A stretch of DNA of 57,722 nt from CAZISM01 sp964541895 (GTDB taxonomy: Bacteria; Zhuqueibacterota; Zhuqueibacteria; Residuimicrobiales; Residuimicrobiaceae): positions 1-57,722 of the forward strand of contig CAZISM010000021.1 in NCBI GenBank assembly GCA_964541895.1. Direction: 5' to 3'. The notes under the pieces are model-generated. The model saw only the letters and a program-made list of their open reading frames with translations. It searched no databases and had not been told where the DNA came from. Of the stretch, positions 24,808 to 33,775 are shown piece after piece. A program made the position numbers and the translations under genes. Every line of letters starts with the position of its first letter. Positions within the stretch are counted from its first letter, which is position 1.

Positions 24808-26013
24808 CTATTTTTTTGCGCGCTGAAATCGCTGCCAGTCCGTTTGCAGCGTTTGCCAGGCCGACTCGAGTTGCCGGTAGGTGGCGGGATCGGTGTGGCG
24901 CAATCGTTCCAGGTATTCAAACATAAAAAGGAGGAACAGGCTGACGAACACGCTCAGCAGGGCCGAGGCGATGACGATGATAGCGCGTTTGGGCTTGCTG
25001 CGTTTGGCCGGCTCCACCGGTTTGTCCAGGATCTGGATGGTGGGCGTGTCCTTGGCCTCTTTGATTTTAGCCTGTTCGTACTGCTGCATGAGCAGTTTAT
25101 AGATGGCCTTTTGCACTTCCAGATCGCGCAGCAGAAAGGTATATTCCAGGCCGTAATCGGGCAGCTTGGCGAACGGCACCACATAGCTGCTGGTGTCGAG
25201 GCGGGCGCCGGTTTCCAGTTTGTCGGCCTGTTTTTTCAGTTCGTCGCGTCTGTCGGCCAGCTGCATCACATCCGGGTGGCTGACGTCCATCTGGCGCCGG
25301 GCCATGTTGTAGTTGACCTCGGTGAGGGCGATCTGTGCTTCCAGTTCCGCCAGGGCGGTGATGGCGGCCTTGGCCTGTTCTTCGATCATGATGACGCGAT
25401 GGCTCTGTTGAAAGCGGCGCATGGCGTCCGCGGCCTGGTGCAGATCGGCTTCGTTCTCGTGCAGCCGTTTTTCGATAAACTCGCGCGTGTAGCGGGCAGA
25501 GGTGTTTCGTTTGGTTTTATTGACGCGGTCGAGATGGTGGACATAGGATTCGGCCATTTGCACAGCCAGCTTTTTTGTGCGGGCGCTGGTGCGCACGACG
25601 ATCATCTCTTCTTCGGTCTTGTCCAGTTTGGTGACATCATCGAGCATCTCCAGGCACTCGTCCATGTTGTCCGCTTCGAACACCTGCATCAGATTCAGAT
25701 CCTGAATAACGCCTTCGCGGACGTTGCGACTTTTGAGAATGGCGACATAGATGTCGGTGGGCGTCGCCATGCCGGGCAAGCCGGGAATGCTTTTCGGCAG
25801 ATCGCCGAGAAGCGACATCAGATCAAACCCGCCGGACTCTTGCTGATCCGGCGGCAGCATGGTGCAGCTGGCCGTATACCATTTGGGCAGAACCAGGCTC
25901 ACCACCACGGCCACCAGGCTGAAGAGGAGAAAGTTGATGACGATGAGTTTACGCCATTTGACCAGCAGACTGAAAAATTCGACGGCGTTGATTTTGTTTT
26001 TTGTCATGTCCAT
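24808..26013 (-). CDS. Wzz/GumC-type chain-length determinant protein
   Basis: 401 aa polysaccharide co-polymerase. One membrane helix near residues 23-45, a large periplasmic coiled-coil-rich region (about 150-310), and a second helix near 345-370 preceded by ILDKPVEPAKRSKPKRAI, the proline-rich motif of Wzz. It controls polymer length together with the Wzy-like protein. There is no C-terminal tyrosine-kinase domain, so it is the split form. It is the first gene of the leftward locus, the promoter lying in 26014-26239. A second ATG two codons in is possible. Confidence 0.92.
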   Translation of the reverse strand: MDMTKNKINAVEFFSLLVKWRKLIVINFLLFSLVAVVVSLVLPKWYTASCTMLPPDQQESGGFDLMSLLGDLPKSIPGLPGMATPTDIYVAILKSRNVREGVIQDLNLMQVFEADNMDECLEMLDDVTKLDKTEEEMIVVRTSARTKKLAVQMAESYVHHLDRVNKTKRNTSARYTREFIEKRLHENEADLHQAADAMRRFQQSHRVIMIEEQAKAAITALAELEAQIALTEVNYNMARRQMDVSHPDVMQLADRRDELKKQADKLETGARLDTSSYVVPFAKLPDYGLEYTFLLRDLEVQKAIYKLLMQQYEQAKIKEAKDTPTIQILDKPVEPAKRSKPKRAIIVIASALLSVFVSLFLLFMFEYLERLRHTDPATYRQLESAWQTLQTDWQRFQRAKK

Positions 26014-26239
26014 GGATGTTGTACCACGTTTGTGTGACGTTTTCCGGCATTTTCAAGAGTTGAAAGTTACGGTATTCCTTACAGAAATTCAATATAATTA
26101 TTATGTGCGCCGGGCGGTGTCCGCGCCGGGCGATGCCGCGAGGCGCGCTCTTGCTGCGCCGGGCGAATCTCTTTACGATTATTTTAATTGCATTTTTTAT
26201 ACAAATTGAGTAAATTTATCATCTAACTTTAACAGTTTC
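26014..26239. other. divergent promoter region with three GCGCCGGGCG repeats
   Basis: 226 nt between the polysaccharide locus (leftward) and yggS (rightward). AT-rich on both sides with a GC-rich island in the middle that holds GCGCCGGGCG at 26107-26116, 26123-26132 and 26156-26165. I see no convincing -35/-10 pair. Confidence 0.55.
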
Positions 26240-26938
26240 ATGGGCCTAGTAAAAGACAACGTCAATGATGTACGCCAGAGAGTAGCTGCCGCCTGTTTGC
26301 GCAGCGGTCGGGATGTGAATGAGGTTCACATGGTCGCCGTCACCAAGACCGTCGCACCGGAAAAAATTCTGGCTGCGCTGGCCGCGGGCATTACTATTAT
26401 CGGAGAAAACCGGATTCAGGAAGCTGAAGACAAGTTCCCGATCATCGGCCGCGCCGCCAGCTGGCATCTTGTGGGGCACCTGCAATCCAACAAAATCAAT
26501 CGTTGTCTGGAAATGTTCGATGTGGTACAATCGCTGGACTCGATCTCCCTGGCCAAGGGGCTGAACGATCGGGCGGCACGAATGGATCGCGTCGTTGAAG
26601 TCTATCTCGAAGTGAACACCTCCGGGGAAGCGAGCAAGTACGGTGTCGAGCCGGATGGAGCGCTGGCGCTGGCCAAAGAGATGGCGCAGCTGCCCCACAT
26701 CCGCTTGACCGGGTTGATGACGGTGGGTGCCTTTTTGCCGGATCCGGAGCACGTACGGCCCTGTTTCGTTCAGCTGCGGGAGTTACGGACCTGGATGCTG
26801 CAAAACGGCTTGCATGTCCCGCATCTGTCGATGGGCATGACCAACGATTTTGAGGTGGCCGTTGAAGAAGGTGCCACGGTCATACGCATTGGCCGGGCGT
26901 TGTTTGGTGAAAGAACCCAAACGGGAGAGCAACCGTGA
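26240..26938 (+). CDS. yggS: PLP homeostasis protein, YggS/YlmE family
   Basis: 232 aa single-domain PLP-binding protein of the alanine-racemase N-terminal fold; it manages pyridoxal phosphate and affects amino-acid balance rather than acting as a racemase. VAVTKTV near residue 32-38 holds the PLP lysine. GENRIQEAEDKF, WHLVGHLQSNK, VNTSGEASKYG, GLMTVG and LSMGMTNDFEVAVEEGAT..RIGRALFG follow in family order. Its stop overlaps the divIVA GTG (GTGA). This is the ylmE-divIVA end of the Gram-positive division cluster. Confidence 0.95.
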   Translation: MGLVKDNVNDVRQRVAAACLRSGRDVNEVHMVAVTKTVAPEKILAALAAGITIIGENRIQEAEDKFPIIGRAASWHLVGHLQSNKINRCLEMFDVVQSLDSISLAKGLNDRAARMDRVVEVYLEVNTSGEASKYGVEPDGALALAKEMAQLPHIRLTGLMTVGAFLPDPEHVRPCFVQLRELRTWMLQNGLHVPHLSMGMTNDFEVAVEEGATVIRIGRALFGERTQTGEQP

Positions 26939-27681
26939 AACTCACACCCCTGGACGTTCGCAAGCAAGAGTTCAAGAAGGTGATGCGCGGATTTGATCCT
27001 GAAGAGGTCGAAGCCTTTTTGGGAATGGTTGCCGATGAACTGGAATCCCTCATTCACGAACGCAACAAGATCAGTGACGAGCTGATCAAGCTGCGTACGC
27101 AGTTGCGCGACTATCAGCAGGTCGAGCACACGCTGCGAGACACGTTGATGAAAGCCACCAGCACGGTGGAAGAGTCGCGCGTCAATTCGTTGCGGGAAGC
27201 TGAATTGCGGATTCAGGAAGCGGAACTGCAGGCGGAAAAAATCGTCGTGAACGCCAAAGACGAGTTGCAGGAGTTGCGCCACGAGATCAATCTGCTGCGC
27301 ACGCAGAAAGAATCTTTTTCACGTCGTTTGCGTCATCTGCTGGAATCGCAGATCGAACTCATCGATGTGCTGGGCATGGACGATGTCACCACTTTGGACG
27401 CGGCGGAGGAGCCGCGTACGCGATTCACGCCGCGCGGTCGATTACCGCGCCCTGTGGTCCCGGAGCAGACCGCGTTGGCAGCGGAGCCGGCTATGGAGAT
27501 GCCCGAGCTCCGGCGGGAACCGATCGCGGAGGAACCACGCGTCGTCCGCAGCGAAAAACGATTTGAAGAACCGATGGTGATGCGACGGCCCGGTCCGTTT
27601 GATCCGCCGTCGGCAAGCAAAAACAACGAGGACAACCGCGGCAAGGGCGGCAGCCGGCTGTCTGATCAATTTGCCGTTTAA
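26935..27681 (+). CDS. divIVA: DivIVA-domain protein
   Basis: 248 aa. The N-terminus LTPLDVRKQEFKKVMRGFDPEEVEAFL is the lipid-binding DivIVA signature (usually TP.DI....F....RGY...EVD.FL). A long coiled coil covers about 35-145. The remainder (about 150-248) is a charged, proline-rich linker with no fold I recognise. Such proteins sit at curved membrane and recruit division or envelope factors. The GTG start overlaps the yggS stop, so the two are coupled. Context before ileS matches Gram-positive chromosomes; in this genome a role at the division site or pole is inferred. Confidence 0.88.
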   Translation: MKLTPLDVRKQEFKKVMRGFDPEEVEAFLGMVADELESLIHERNKISDELIKLRTQLRDYQQVEHTLRDTLMKATSTVEESRVNSLREAELRIQEAELQAEKIVVNAKDELQELRHEINLLRTQKESFSRRLRHLLESQIELIDVLGMDDVTTLDAAEEPRTRFTPRGRLPRPVVPEQTALAAEPAMEMPELRREPIAEEPRVVRSEKRFEEPMVMRRPGPFDPPSASKNNEDNRGKGGSRLSDQFAV

Positions 27682-27700
27682 CGAAACAGGGAGTGGGTGG

Positions 27701-28375
27701 ATGCGGATGATGAAATGGGTAGCGCTGCTAGCCGTGGTCTTGAGCGGGTGCAGTTCGCGCATCGCACTGAGACCGGAACAGCTGACGCCTCAACAGACGG
27801 TCCATGTCAAGCTGCAATCCGGACAATCGGTCAGCGGTGACGTAGAGTCGGTGGACAGCGAGAATCTGGTGATTCGGGATCAGAAAGGCCAGGCGTGGCA
27901 GGCACGGCGATCGCAGATCACCGAGTTGTCCGGGCCGGAGCCGGTCCGGGATAGCGACGGACGGATCATATCCGAAAAAGAGATACGCCAATACAAAACC
28001 AGTTATAACGCCAGGCTGTTTACGATCAGCGGCGGCCTGCTCTCACTGGGCTCTGGTTTTTTTCTCAGCAGCATGTTGTCGCGGGCCGCGGGCGAAGAGA
28101 ATCGAGATGCCATCATCCTGGGCGGCACGGCGCTGGGAACGACCGCCGGCACCTGGCTGTTTTATCGGATGGGCGCCCGCAAGGATCGCGCCGTGGCCAT
28201 CCGGGAGATAAAATACAACCGTTCATTGGAAAAGGGCGCGGGGGATGTCACGAACCAGGAAAAGGACAAGTCCAAAATCGATGCCGAGTTGGAGAGAATC
28301 CGCCGGGAGCGGGCGCAACAGGATGCAGAGATAGAGCAGCTGAAGAGCAGGATTAAAGAGAACCAGAAAAAGTGA
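27701..28375 (+). CDS. lipoprotein of unknown function
   Basis: 224 aa. A type II signal peptide ends in the lipobox LSGC at residues 15-18, so the protein is anchored by lipid. A small beta-rich region follows (HVKLQSGQSVSGDVESVDSE resembles a short SH3/Sm-like barrel), then two hydrophobic helices near 105-160 (GGLLSLGSGFFLSSML and LGGTALGTTAGTWLFY), then a charged coiled coil to the end. I do not recognise the family. GGGAG lies 8 nt before the ATG at 27701. The stop overlaps the next gene's GTG. Confidence 0.7.
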   Translation: MRMMKWVALLAVVLSGCSSRIALRPEQLTPQQTVHVKLQSGQSVSGDVESVDSENLVIRDQKGQAWQARRSQITELSGPEPVRDSDGRIISEKEIRQYKTSYNARLFTISGGLLSLGSGFFLSSMLSRAAGEENRDAIILGGTALGTTAGTWLFYRMGARKDRAVAIREIKYNRSLEKGAGDVTNQEKDKSKIDAELERIRRERAQQDAEIEQLKSRIKENQKK

Positions 28376-29208
28376 TGGATGAACGGGTCAGTTCATATTT
28401 GCAAGAGATAGATTCCGCAGCCGAATTCATCCGCTCACGCGATCCGCGCGCCATCCAGGCAGGCCTGGTGTTGGGCACGGGATTGGGTCCGTTGGCGGAC
28501 GAGATCAAGCAAGCCACCATCTTGCCGTATACCGAGATACCCCATTTCCCGGAATCCACTGTCAAGTTTCATGCCGGCCGCCTGGTGATCGGCGAACTGG
28601 CCGGCAAAACCGTTATGGCCATGCAGGGCCGATTTCATTACTATGAGGGGCATAGCATGCGGGCGATTTCGTTGCCCATACGGGTGATGCATCGCCTGGG
28701 CGTCCGTACGCTGGTGATCACCAACGCGGCCGGCGGCATGCGACCGCATCTGCCGCCCGGAAGCATGGCGATCATCGCCGATCATATCAATCTGATGGGC
28801 GCCAATCCGCTGCTGGGGCCTTACGATGAGCGTCTCGGCGAACGGTTCGTCGACATGAGTGAGCCGTACTCAGGTCGCTTGCGCAAGCTGGCGTCCGCTA
28901 TCGGACAGCGTTTCGGCATCGATTTGCCGTCGACGGTCTATGCCGCGGTCAGCGGCCCCTCTTTTGAAACGCAGGCTGAGCTGCGCATGCTGACCCTGTG
29001 TGGCGCCGATACCGTGGGTATGTCGGTGGTGCCGGAGGTGCTGACGGCGCGGCAACTGGATATGGAAGTGCTGGGTTTGACGGTGATCACCGATCAGGCG
29101 TTGCCCGATCAGATGATATCCGTCAGCCATGAACTGGTGAACGACGTCGCCCGCAAGGTCGGGCCCCATTTCAAACGTCTGGTCACCGAGATCATTAAAG
29201 AGATGTAA
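28372..29208 (+). CDS. purine-nucleoside phosphorylase (trimeric type)
   Basis: 278 aa, splits purine nucleosides with phosphate to base and ribose-1-phosphate. LGTGLGP, FHAGRLVIG, QGRFHYYEG, NAAGG at 118-122 and GPSFET at 195-200 (the base-contacting Glu) are standard for the PNP/MTAP trimer family. The position equal to human PNP Asn243, which selects 6-oxopurines, reads Asp241 (VITDQALPD); Asp there would favour or permit 6-aminopurines. It directly precedes an MTA-phosphorylase-type paralogue, giving a two-gene purine salvage pair. The GTG at 28372 overlaps the lipoprotein stop; an ATG follows at 28375. Confidence 0.93.
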   Translation: MMDERVSSYLQEIDSAAEFIRSRDPRAIQAGLVLGTGLGPLADEIKQATILPYTEIPHFPESTVKFHAGRLVIGELAGKTVMAMQGRFHYYEGHSMRAISLPIRVMHRLGVRTLVITNAAGGMRPHLPPGSMAIIADHINLMGANPLLGPYDERLGERFVDMSEPYSGRLRKLASAIGQRFGIDLPSTVYAAVSGPSFETQAELRMLTLCGADTVGMSVVPEVLTARQLDMEVLGLTVITDQALPDQMISVSHELVNDVARKVGPHFKRLVTEIIKEM

Positions 29209-29263
29209 CGCCGGCGGGCAGCCGGACGATGGGATTGTTGAGGGTAGAGGAGGCGACACCGTA

Positions 29264-30127
29264 ATGGCGCGCATCGGTATAATAGGTGGTTCGGGATTGT
29301 ATCAGATGGAAGGATTGACCGGTATCCAATCGGTCAAAATGGCCACGCCGTTCGGCGATCCTTCCGACGAATATATGATCGGCTCGCTGTCGGGCCGTGA
29401 GGTGGTGTTTCTGCCCCGCCATGGCCGCGGCCATCGCATTCTGCCGACCGAGGTGAACAACCGCGCCAACATCTATGGCATGAAAAAGCTGGGCGTGGAA
29501 CGGATCATTTCCGTTTCCGCTGTCGGCTCTTTAAAAAAGGAATTAAAGCCGACCGATATCGTGTTGATCGATCAGTTTGTTGACCGCACCAATCAGGCGC
29601 GGCCCAATACGTTTTTCGGTAATGGCATTGTGGCCCATATCCAGTTTGCGCATCCGCTCTGCCCGCATCTGCGTCAGGTTTTGTACCAAAGCGGCCAGGC
29701 CATGGCCGCGCCGGTGCACTGGGGCGGGACCTATGTGAACATGGAGGGGCCGGCCTTCTCCACTCTGGCCGAGTCGCAGGTCTATCGTTCCTGGGGCATG
29801 GATGTGGTCGGCATGACTCAGATGAACGAAGCGCGGCTGGCCCGGGAGGCGGAAATCTGCTACGCCACCATGGCCATGGTCACGGATTACGATTGCTGGT
29901 ATGAGGCTGAAACCGGGCATACCGTATCGGTCGAGGTGGTGGTGCAGACCCTGCAGCAAAATGTCGCCCGAGCACGCGAGATGGTGCGGCAGACGATCCT
30001 GAATATGCCGGCGGAACGGGCCTGTTCCTGCGGCCGGGCGCTTGCCGGTTCGGTGCTCTCAGATCGGTCGGTGTGGCCGCAAGAGACCATTGAGCGCTTG
30101 GGTCCGATCATCGAAAAATATCTGTAA
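29264..30127 (+). CDS. mtnP: 5'-methylthioadenosine phosphorylase-type nucleoside phosphorylase
   Basis: 287 aa, PNP/MTAP family. IGIIGGSGLYQM, PRHGRGH at 51-57, NNRANIYGMKKLG, VNMEGPAFSTLAES at 158-171 and the adenine-selective VTDYDCW (Asp208 and Asp210) match MTA phosphorylase. It recycles methylthioadenosine from polyamine or other SAM-using pathways to adenine and methylthioribose-1-phosphate. ARLAREAEICY is also characteristic. Fifty-five nt after the PNP gene on the same strand. Some bacterial members prefer inosine, so substrate needs assay; the two Asp residues favour MTA. Confidence 0.92.
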   Translation: MARIGIIGGSGLYQMEGLTGIQSVKMATPFGDPSDEYMIGSLSGREVVFLPRHGRGHRILPTEVNNRANIYGMKKLGVERIISVSAVGSLKKELKPTDIVLIDQFVDRTNQARPNTFFGNGIVAHIQFAHPLCPHLRQVLYQSGQAMAAPVHWGGTYVNMEGPAFSTLAESQVYRSWGMDVVGMTQMNEARLAREAEICYATMAMVTDYDCWYEAETGHTVSVEVVVQTLQQNVARAREMVRQTILNMPAERACSCGRALAGSVLSDRSVWPQETIERLGPIIEKYL

Positions 30128-30221
30128 CCGATCGTGGCGGAGTGCTGAACCTGCAGAAGGACGAAGAGGTTTGCTGACTGACCGCGTTTGAACTGATTTT
30201 AGTTAAGGACATCCATACGTT

Positions 30222-33200
30222 ATGTACAAGGAACTGCCGGAAAAGCTGCAATTTCCAGAGATCGAAAAAAACATCCTGGCGTTCTGGGACCGGGAAAAGA
30301 TCTTTCAGCGTTCTGTCGAGGAACGGGACGCCGACAAACCGTTCGTGTTTTTTGAAGGACCGCCGACGGCCAACGGCAAGCCCGGTATTCATCACGTCAT
30401 CTCCCGAACCGTAAAGGATGCCGTGTGCCGCCTGAAGACCATGCAGGGCTTCCGCGTCGAACGCAAGGCCGGCTGGGACACCCACGGCCTGCCGGTGGAG
30501 ATCGAGGTGGAGAAAAAACTCGGTCTGGACGGCAAGGATCAGGTGCTGGAATACGGCGTGGATAAATTCTGCAGCCAGTGCCGAGAGAGCGTGTGGTCTT
30601 ATAAACAGGATTGGGACGACTTGACGCGTCGCATCGCGTTCTGGGTCGATCTGGATCATCCCTATATCACCTACACCAACGACTATATCGAGTCGGTGTG
30701 GTGGATTCTCAGCGAGTTCTGGAAAAAAGGTCTGATCTATCAGGGCCACAAGATTCTGCCCTATTGCCCGCACTGTCAGACGCCGCTCTCCAGCCATGAA
30801 GTATCGCTGGGCTATGAAGAGGTCAAAGATCCTTCGATTTTTGTCAAAGCCAAGGTGGTGGGTCAGGAAAACACCTATTTTCTCGTCTGGACCACTACGC
30901 CCTGGACGTTGATTTCCAACGTGGCCCTGGCTTTTCATCCCGAAGTCACCTATGTCAAGGTCAGCCACAAGGATGAAAATCTGATTCTGGCACAAGCCCG
31001 GCTGGGCGTGCTGGACGGCCCCTATGAGGTGCTTGGCACCTTTACCGGGGAAAATCTGGCCGGTATGGATTATGAGCCGTTCTTCAATTACGCCAAGCCG
31101 GATAAAAAGGCGCATTACACGGTGCTGGGTGATTTCGTCACCACCACCGACGGTTCCGGCATCGTCCATATGGCGCCGGCGTTTGGCGAGGATGACTATC
31201 AACTGGGATTAAAATACAATCTGCCGGTGTTGCAGCCGGTGGACAAGGCCGGTGCGTTCACGGCGGAAGTGACACCCTGGGCCGGTCAGTTTGTCAAGGA
31301 CGCCGACAAGTCCATCATCATCGATCTCAAGAAACGGGGAATACTTTACCGCAGCGAGCCGTTTACACATAGTTACCCTCACTGTTGGCGCTGCAAATCG
31401 CCGCTGTTGTACTATGCGCGAAAATCGTGGTACATCAAAACGACCGCCATCAAGGATCGCCTGATCGCCAACAACAAAAAGATCAACTGGTTCCCGCGCG
31501 AAGTCGGCGAGGGCCGTTTCGGCGAATGGCTGGAAAACAATATTGATTGGTCGCTGTCACGTGACCGCTTTTGGGGCACACCGCTGCCGGTGTGGCGATG
31601 TCCCAGCTGCGACCATCAGGAGTGCATCGGCAGCGTGGCCGAGTTGCAGGAAAAATCCGGCCTGGCGCTGGCGGATCTGGATCTGCATAAACCCTACATC
31701 GACAACGTGCGCCTGCGCTGCAGCCGGTGCGGCGGATCGATGGAGCGGGTGCCGGAAGTGATCGACTGCTGGTTCGATTCCGGCAGCATGCCCTATGCGC
31801 AGTGGCACTATCCGTTCGAGAACAAGGAAAAGTTCAATAAAAATTTTCCGGCGGACTTTATTTCCGAAGGCGTGGATCAAACGCGCGGCTGGTTCTATTC
31901 GCTGCTGGTCATCGGCGCCTTTCTGTTCGATCAGCCGGCGTATAAAACCTGCGTTTCTCTGGAATTGATTCTGGACAAAGACGGCCAGAAGATGAGCAAG
32001 AGCAGGGGCAATGCGGTAAACCCCATCAGTTTTCTCGACCAGCAGGGGGCCGATGCCCTGCGCTGGTATCTGCTCACGGTCAGTCCGCCCTGGTTGCCGA
32101 CACGGTTCGATCCGGAAGGCGTGGTGGAGGTGGTGCGCAAGTTTCTCGGCACGCTGATGAACACCTATTCGTTTTTTGCGCTCTATGCCAACATCGACCG
32201 GTTTACCTATAACGCCGAACAGCGCATTGCGGTGGCGCAACGCGCCGAGCTGGACCGCTGGCTCTGCTCAACTCTGGCCGGTCTGGTGGAAAAAGTAAAC
32301 GAAAACCTGCAGCGCTATGACTTGACCAAAGCGGCGCGCCTGATCAACACCTTTGTGCTGGACGATCTCTCCAACTGGTATGTACGCCGTTCACGCCGCC
32401 GTTTCTGGAAATCAGAGATGGGCCAGGATAAACAGGCGGCGTACCAGACGCTGTGGGAGTGTCTGGTCACGGTCAGCAAATTGATGGCGCCGATGGCGCC
32501 GTTCACCGCGGAAGAGGTGTATCGCAATCTTTCTGTCGGATTGGCAGGCTATGAAGAGAGCGTGCATCTGGCGATGTATCCCCAGGCCGGTACAGGTCTG
32601 CTGGACTATCGCGACGAGATGCTGGAGGCCCGTATGGACCTGGTTCGGCGCATTGTCTTCCTCGGTCGTTCCATGCGCAATGAAGCCCTGATCAAGACGC
32701 GACAGCCTCTGGCCGGTATTCTGGTTGTGGCGCCCAATAGCAAACGGCGTGAGTTGTTGCATGGCATGGAGGCCCTGGTCCTGGAAGAGCTGAACGTCAA
32801 GGCACTCAAATTCGTCCATCACGAAGGCGAGTTGGTGACGAAAAAAGCGGAACCCATTTTCAAGAATCTGGGACCCAAGTTCGGTAAAGTCGTGAATCGG
32901 GCGGCCGAAGCCATTCGCGCCATGTCCGATCAGGAAGTGCAACATTTGCTCGACAACGGTCACGGTTCCATCGTCATCGACGGTCACGAATATCGCGTCG
33001 ATGCCGCGGACATCCACATACAAACGGTAAACCGGGAAGGCATCCTCGCCGCCACCGAAGGCGATCTGACGGTGGCGATCGAGACGACGCTGACGGACGA
33101 GTTGCGCTATGAAGGGCTGGCGCGCGAATTTGTCAACCGGGTACAGAATATGCGCAAGGAGGCCAAATTCGAAGTGACCGATCGCATCCACATCTGGCTG

Positions 33201-33362
33201 ACCGGTTCTGACGCCTTTGTGCAGGCCGTTGAAAAGATGTCAGAGTATGTTAAAAATGAAACGTTGTGTGCGTCCCTTTATGCTAATCAAACGGGTGGTG
33301 AGTTCAAGAAAGAGTGGACCATCGACGAAGAGTCCATTTTGGTGGGGATTGCAAAAATTTAA
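30222..33362 (+). CDS. ileS: isoleucyl-tRNA synthetase, IleRS2 type with GIHH signature
   Basis: 1046 aa class I synthetase of the eukaryote-like IleRS2 clade, judged by GWDTHGLPVEIEVEKKLG and the long form. The usual HIGH motif reads GIHH at residues 55-58 (PGIHHV), with His and Gly swapped. KMSKS is normal at 590-594. The editing domain has TTTPWTLISNVALAF, and cysteine pairs CPSC and CSRC suggest a zinc site. The swapped GxHH motif has been linked in IleRS2 enzymes to extreme mupirocin resistance. It follows the phosphorylase pair and precedes the DksA-like gene and lspA, the order also seen in Gram-positive genomes. Confidence 0.96.
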   Translation: MYKELPEKLQFPEIEKNILAFWDREKIFQRSVEERDADKPFVFFEGPPTANGKPGIHHVISRTVKDAVCRLKTMQGFRVERKAGWDTHGLPVEIEVEKKLGLDGKDQVLEYGVDKFCSQCRESVWSYKQDWDDLTRRIAFWVDLDHPYITYTNDYIESVWWILSEFWKKGLIYQGHKILPYCPHCQTPLSSHEVSLGYEEVKDPSIFVKAKVVGQENTYFLVWTTTPWTLISNVALAFHPEVTYVKVSHKDENLILAQARLGVLDGPYEVLGTFTGENLAGMDYEPFFNYAKPDKKAHYTVLGDFVTTTDGSGIVHMAPAFGEDDYQLGLKYNLPVLQPVDKAGAFTAEVTPWAGQFVKDADKSIIIDLKKRGILYRSEPFTHSYPHCWRCKSPLLYYARKSWYIKTTAIKDRLIANNKKINWFPREVGEGRFGEWLENNIDWSLSRDRFWGTPLPVWRCPSCDHQECIGSVAELQEKSGLALADLDLHKPYIDNVRLRCSRCGGSMERVPEVIDCWFDSGSMPYAQWHYPFENKEKFNKNFPADFISEGVDQTRGWFYSLLVIGAFLFDQPAYKTCVSLELILDKDGQKMSKSRGNAVNPISFLDQQGADALRWYLLTVSPPWLPTRFDPEGVVEVVRKFLGTLMNTYSFFALYANIDRFTYNAEQRIAVAQRAELDRWLCSTLAGLVEKVNENLQRYDLTKAARLINTFVLDDLSNWYVRRSRRRFWKSEMGQDKQAAYQTLWECLVTVSKLMAPMAPFTAEEVYRNLSVGLAGYEESVHLAMYPQAGTGLLDYRDEMLEARMDLVRRIVFLGRSMRNEALIKTRQPLAGILVVAPNSKRRELLHGMEALVLEELNVKALKFVHHEGELVTKKAEPIFKNLGPKFGKVVNRAAEAIRAMSDQEVQHLLDNGHGSIVIDGHEYRVDAADIHIQTVNREGILAATEGDLTVAIETTLTDELRYEGLAREFVNRVQNMRKEAKFEVTDRIHIWLTGSDAFVQAVEKMSEYVKNETLCASLYANQTGGEFKKEWTIDEESILVGIAKI

Positions 33363-33394
33363 CTCGGCACTACAAGAAGCATCCGGAGGTTGGA

Positions 33395-33772
33395 ATGACC
33401 AAAGAGCAACTGGAACACTTTCGCCAGATTATCATGGACAAGCGGAATGCCCTGCTGCAAGAACTGGAGCGGCTAAAAAGTTCCGGTTTGAACACGTCCA
33501 TGAAAGATACATCGGGGGATCACTCGTCCTATGCCTTTCACATGGCGGACCAGGGCACCGATACCATGGATCGTGAACAGCAGTACTTTTTCGCTTCTCG
33601 CGAGGGCAATTTGCTGTATCATCTCAATCTTGCGCTGGAGCGGATCGATCGCGAAGAGTACGGACAATGTGTGGGGTGTGGCAAAGAGATCAACCACGAA
33701 CGCCTTGACGCCGTACCGCATGCCCGGCTCTGTATCGAATGCAAGTCAAAAGAGGAACGACTGAAAAGATAG
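33395..33772 (+). CDS. TraR/DksA-type zinc-finger protein
   Basis: 125 aa. An N-terminal helical hairpin (about 1-75) is followed by the C4 zinc finger CVGCGKEINHERLDAVPHA plus LCIEC, the DksA/TraR hallmark. DksA-like proteins enter the RNA polymerase secondary channel; many short homologues such as YlyA/YteA have poorly known roles. The acidic coiled-coil tip (DxxDxA in DksA) is not clearly kept: ADQGTDTMDRE is the nearest stretch. GGAGG at 33384-33388 sets the ATG at 33395. Between ileS and lspA it sits exactly where YlyA lies in Bacillus. Confidence 0.9.
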   Translation: MTKEQLEHFRQIIMDKRNALLQELERLKSSGLNTSMKDTSGDHSSYAFHMADQGTDTMDREQQYFFASREGNLLYHLNLALERIDREEYGQCVGCGKEINHERLDAVPHARLCIECKSKEERLKR

Positions 33773-33775
33773 CCT

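Noticed and set aside
24607..26037. A 476-codon open frame on the + strand
   Set aside because: Antisense of the Wzz and O-antigen ligase genes, both of which are clear.
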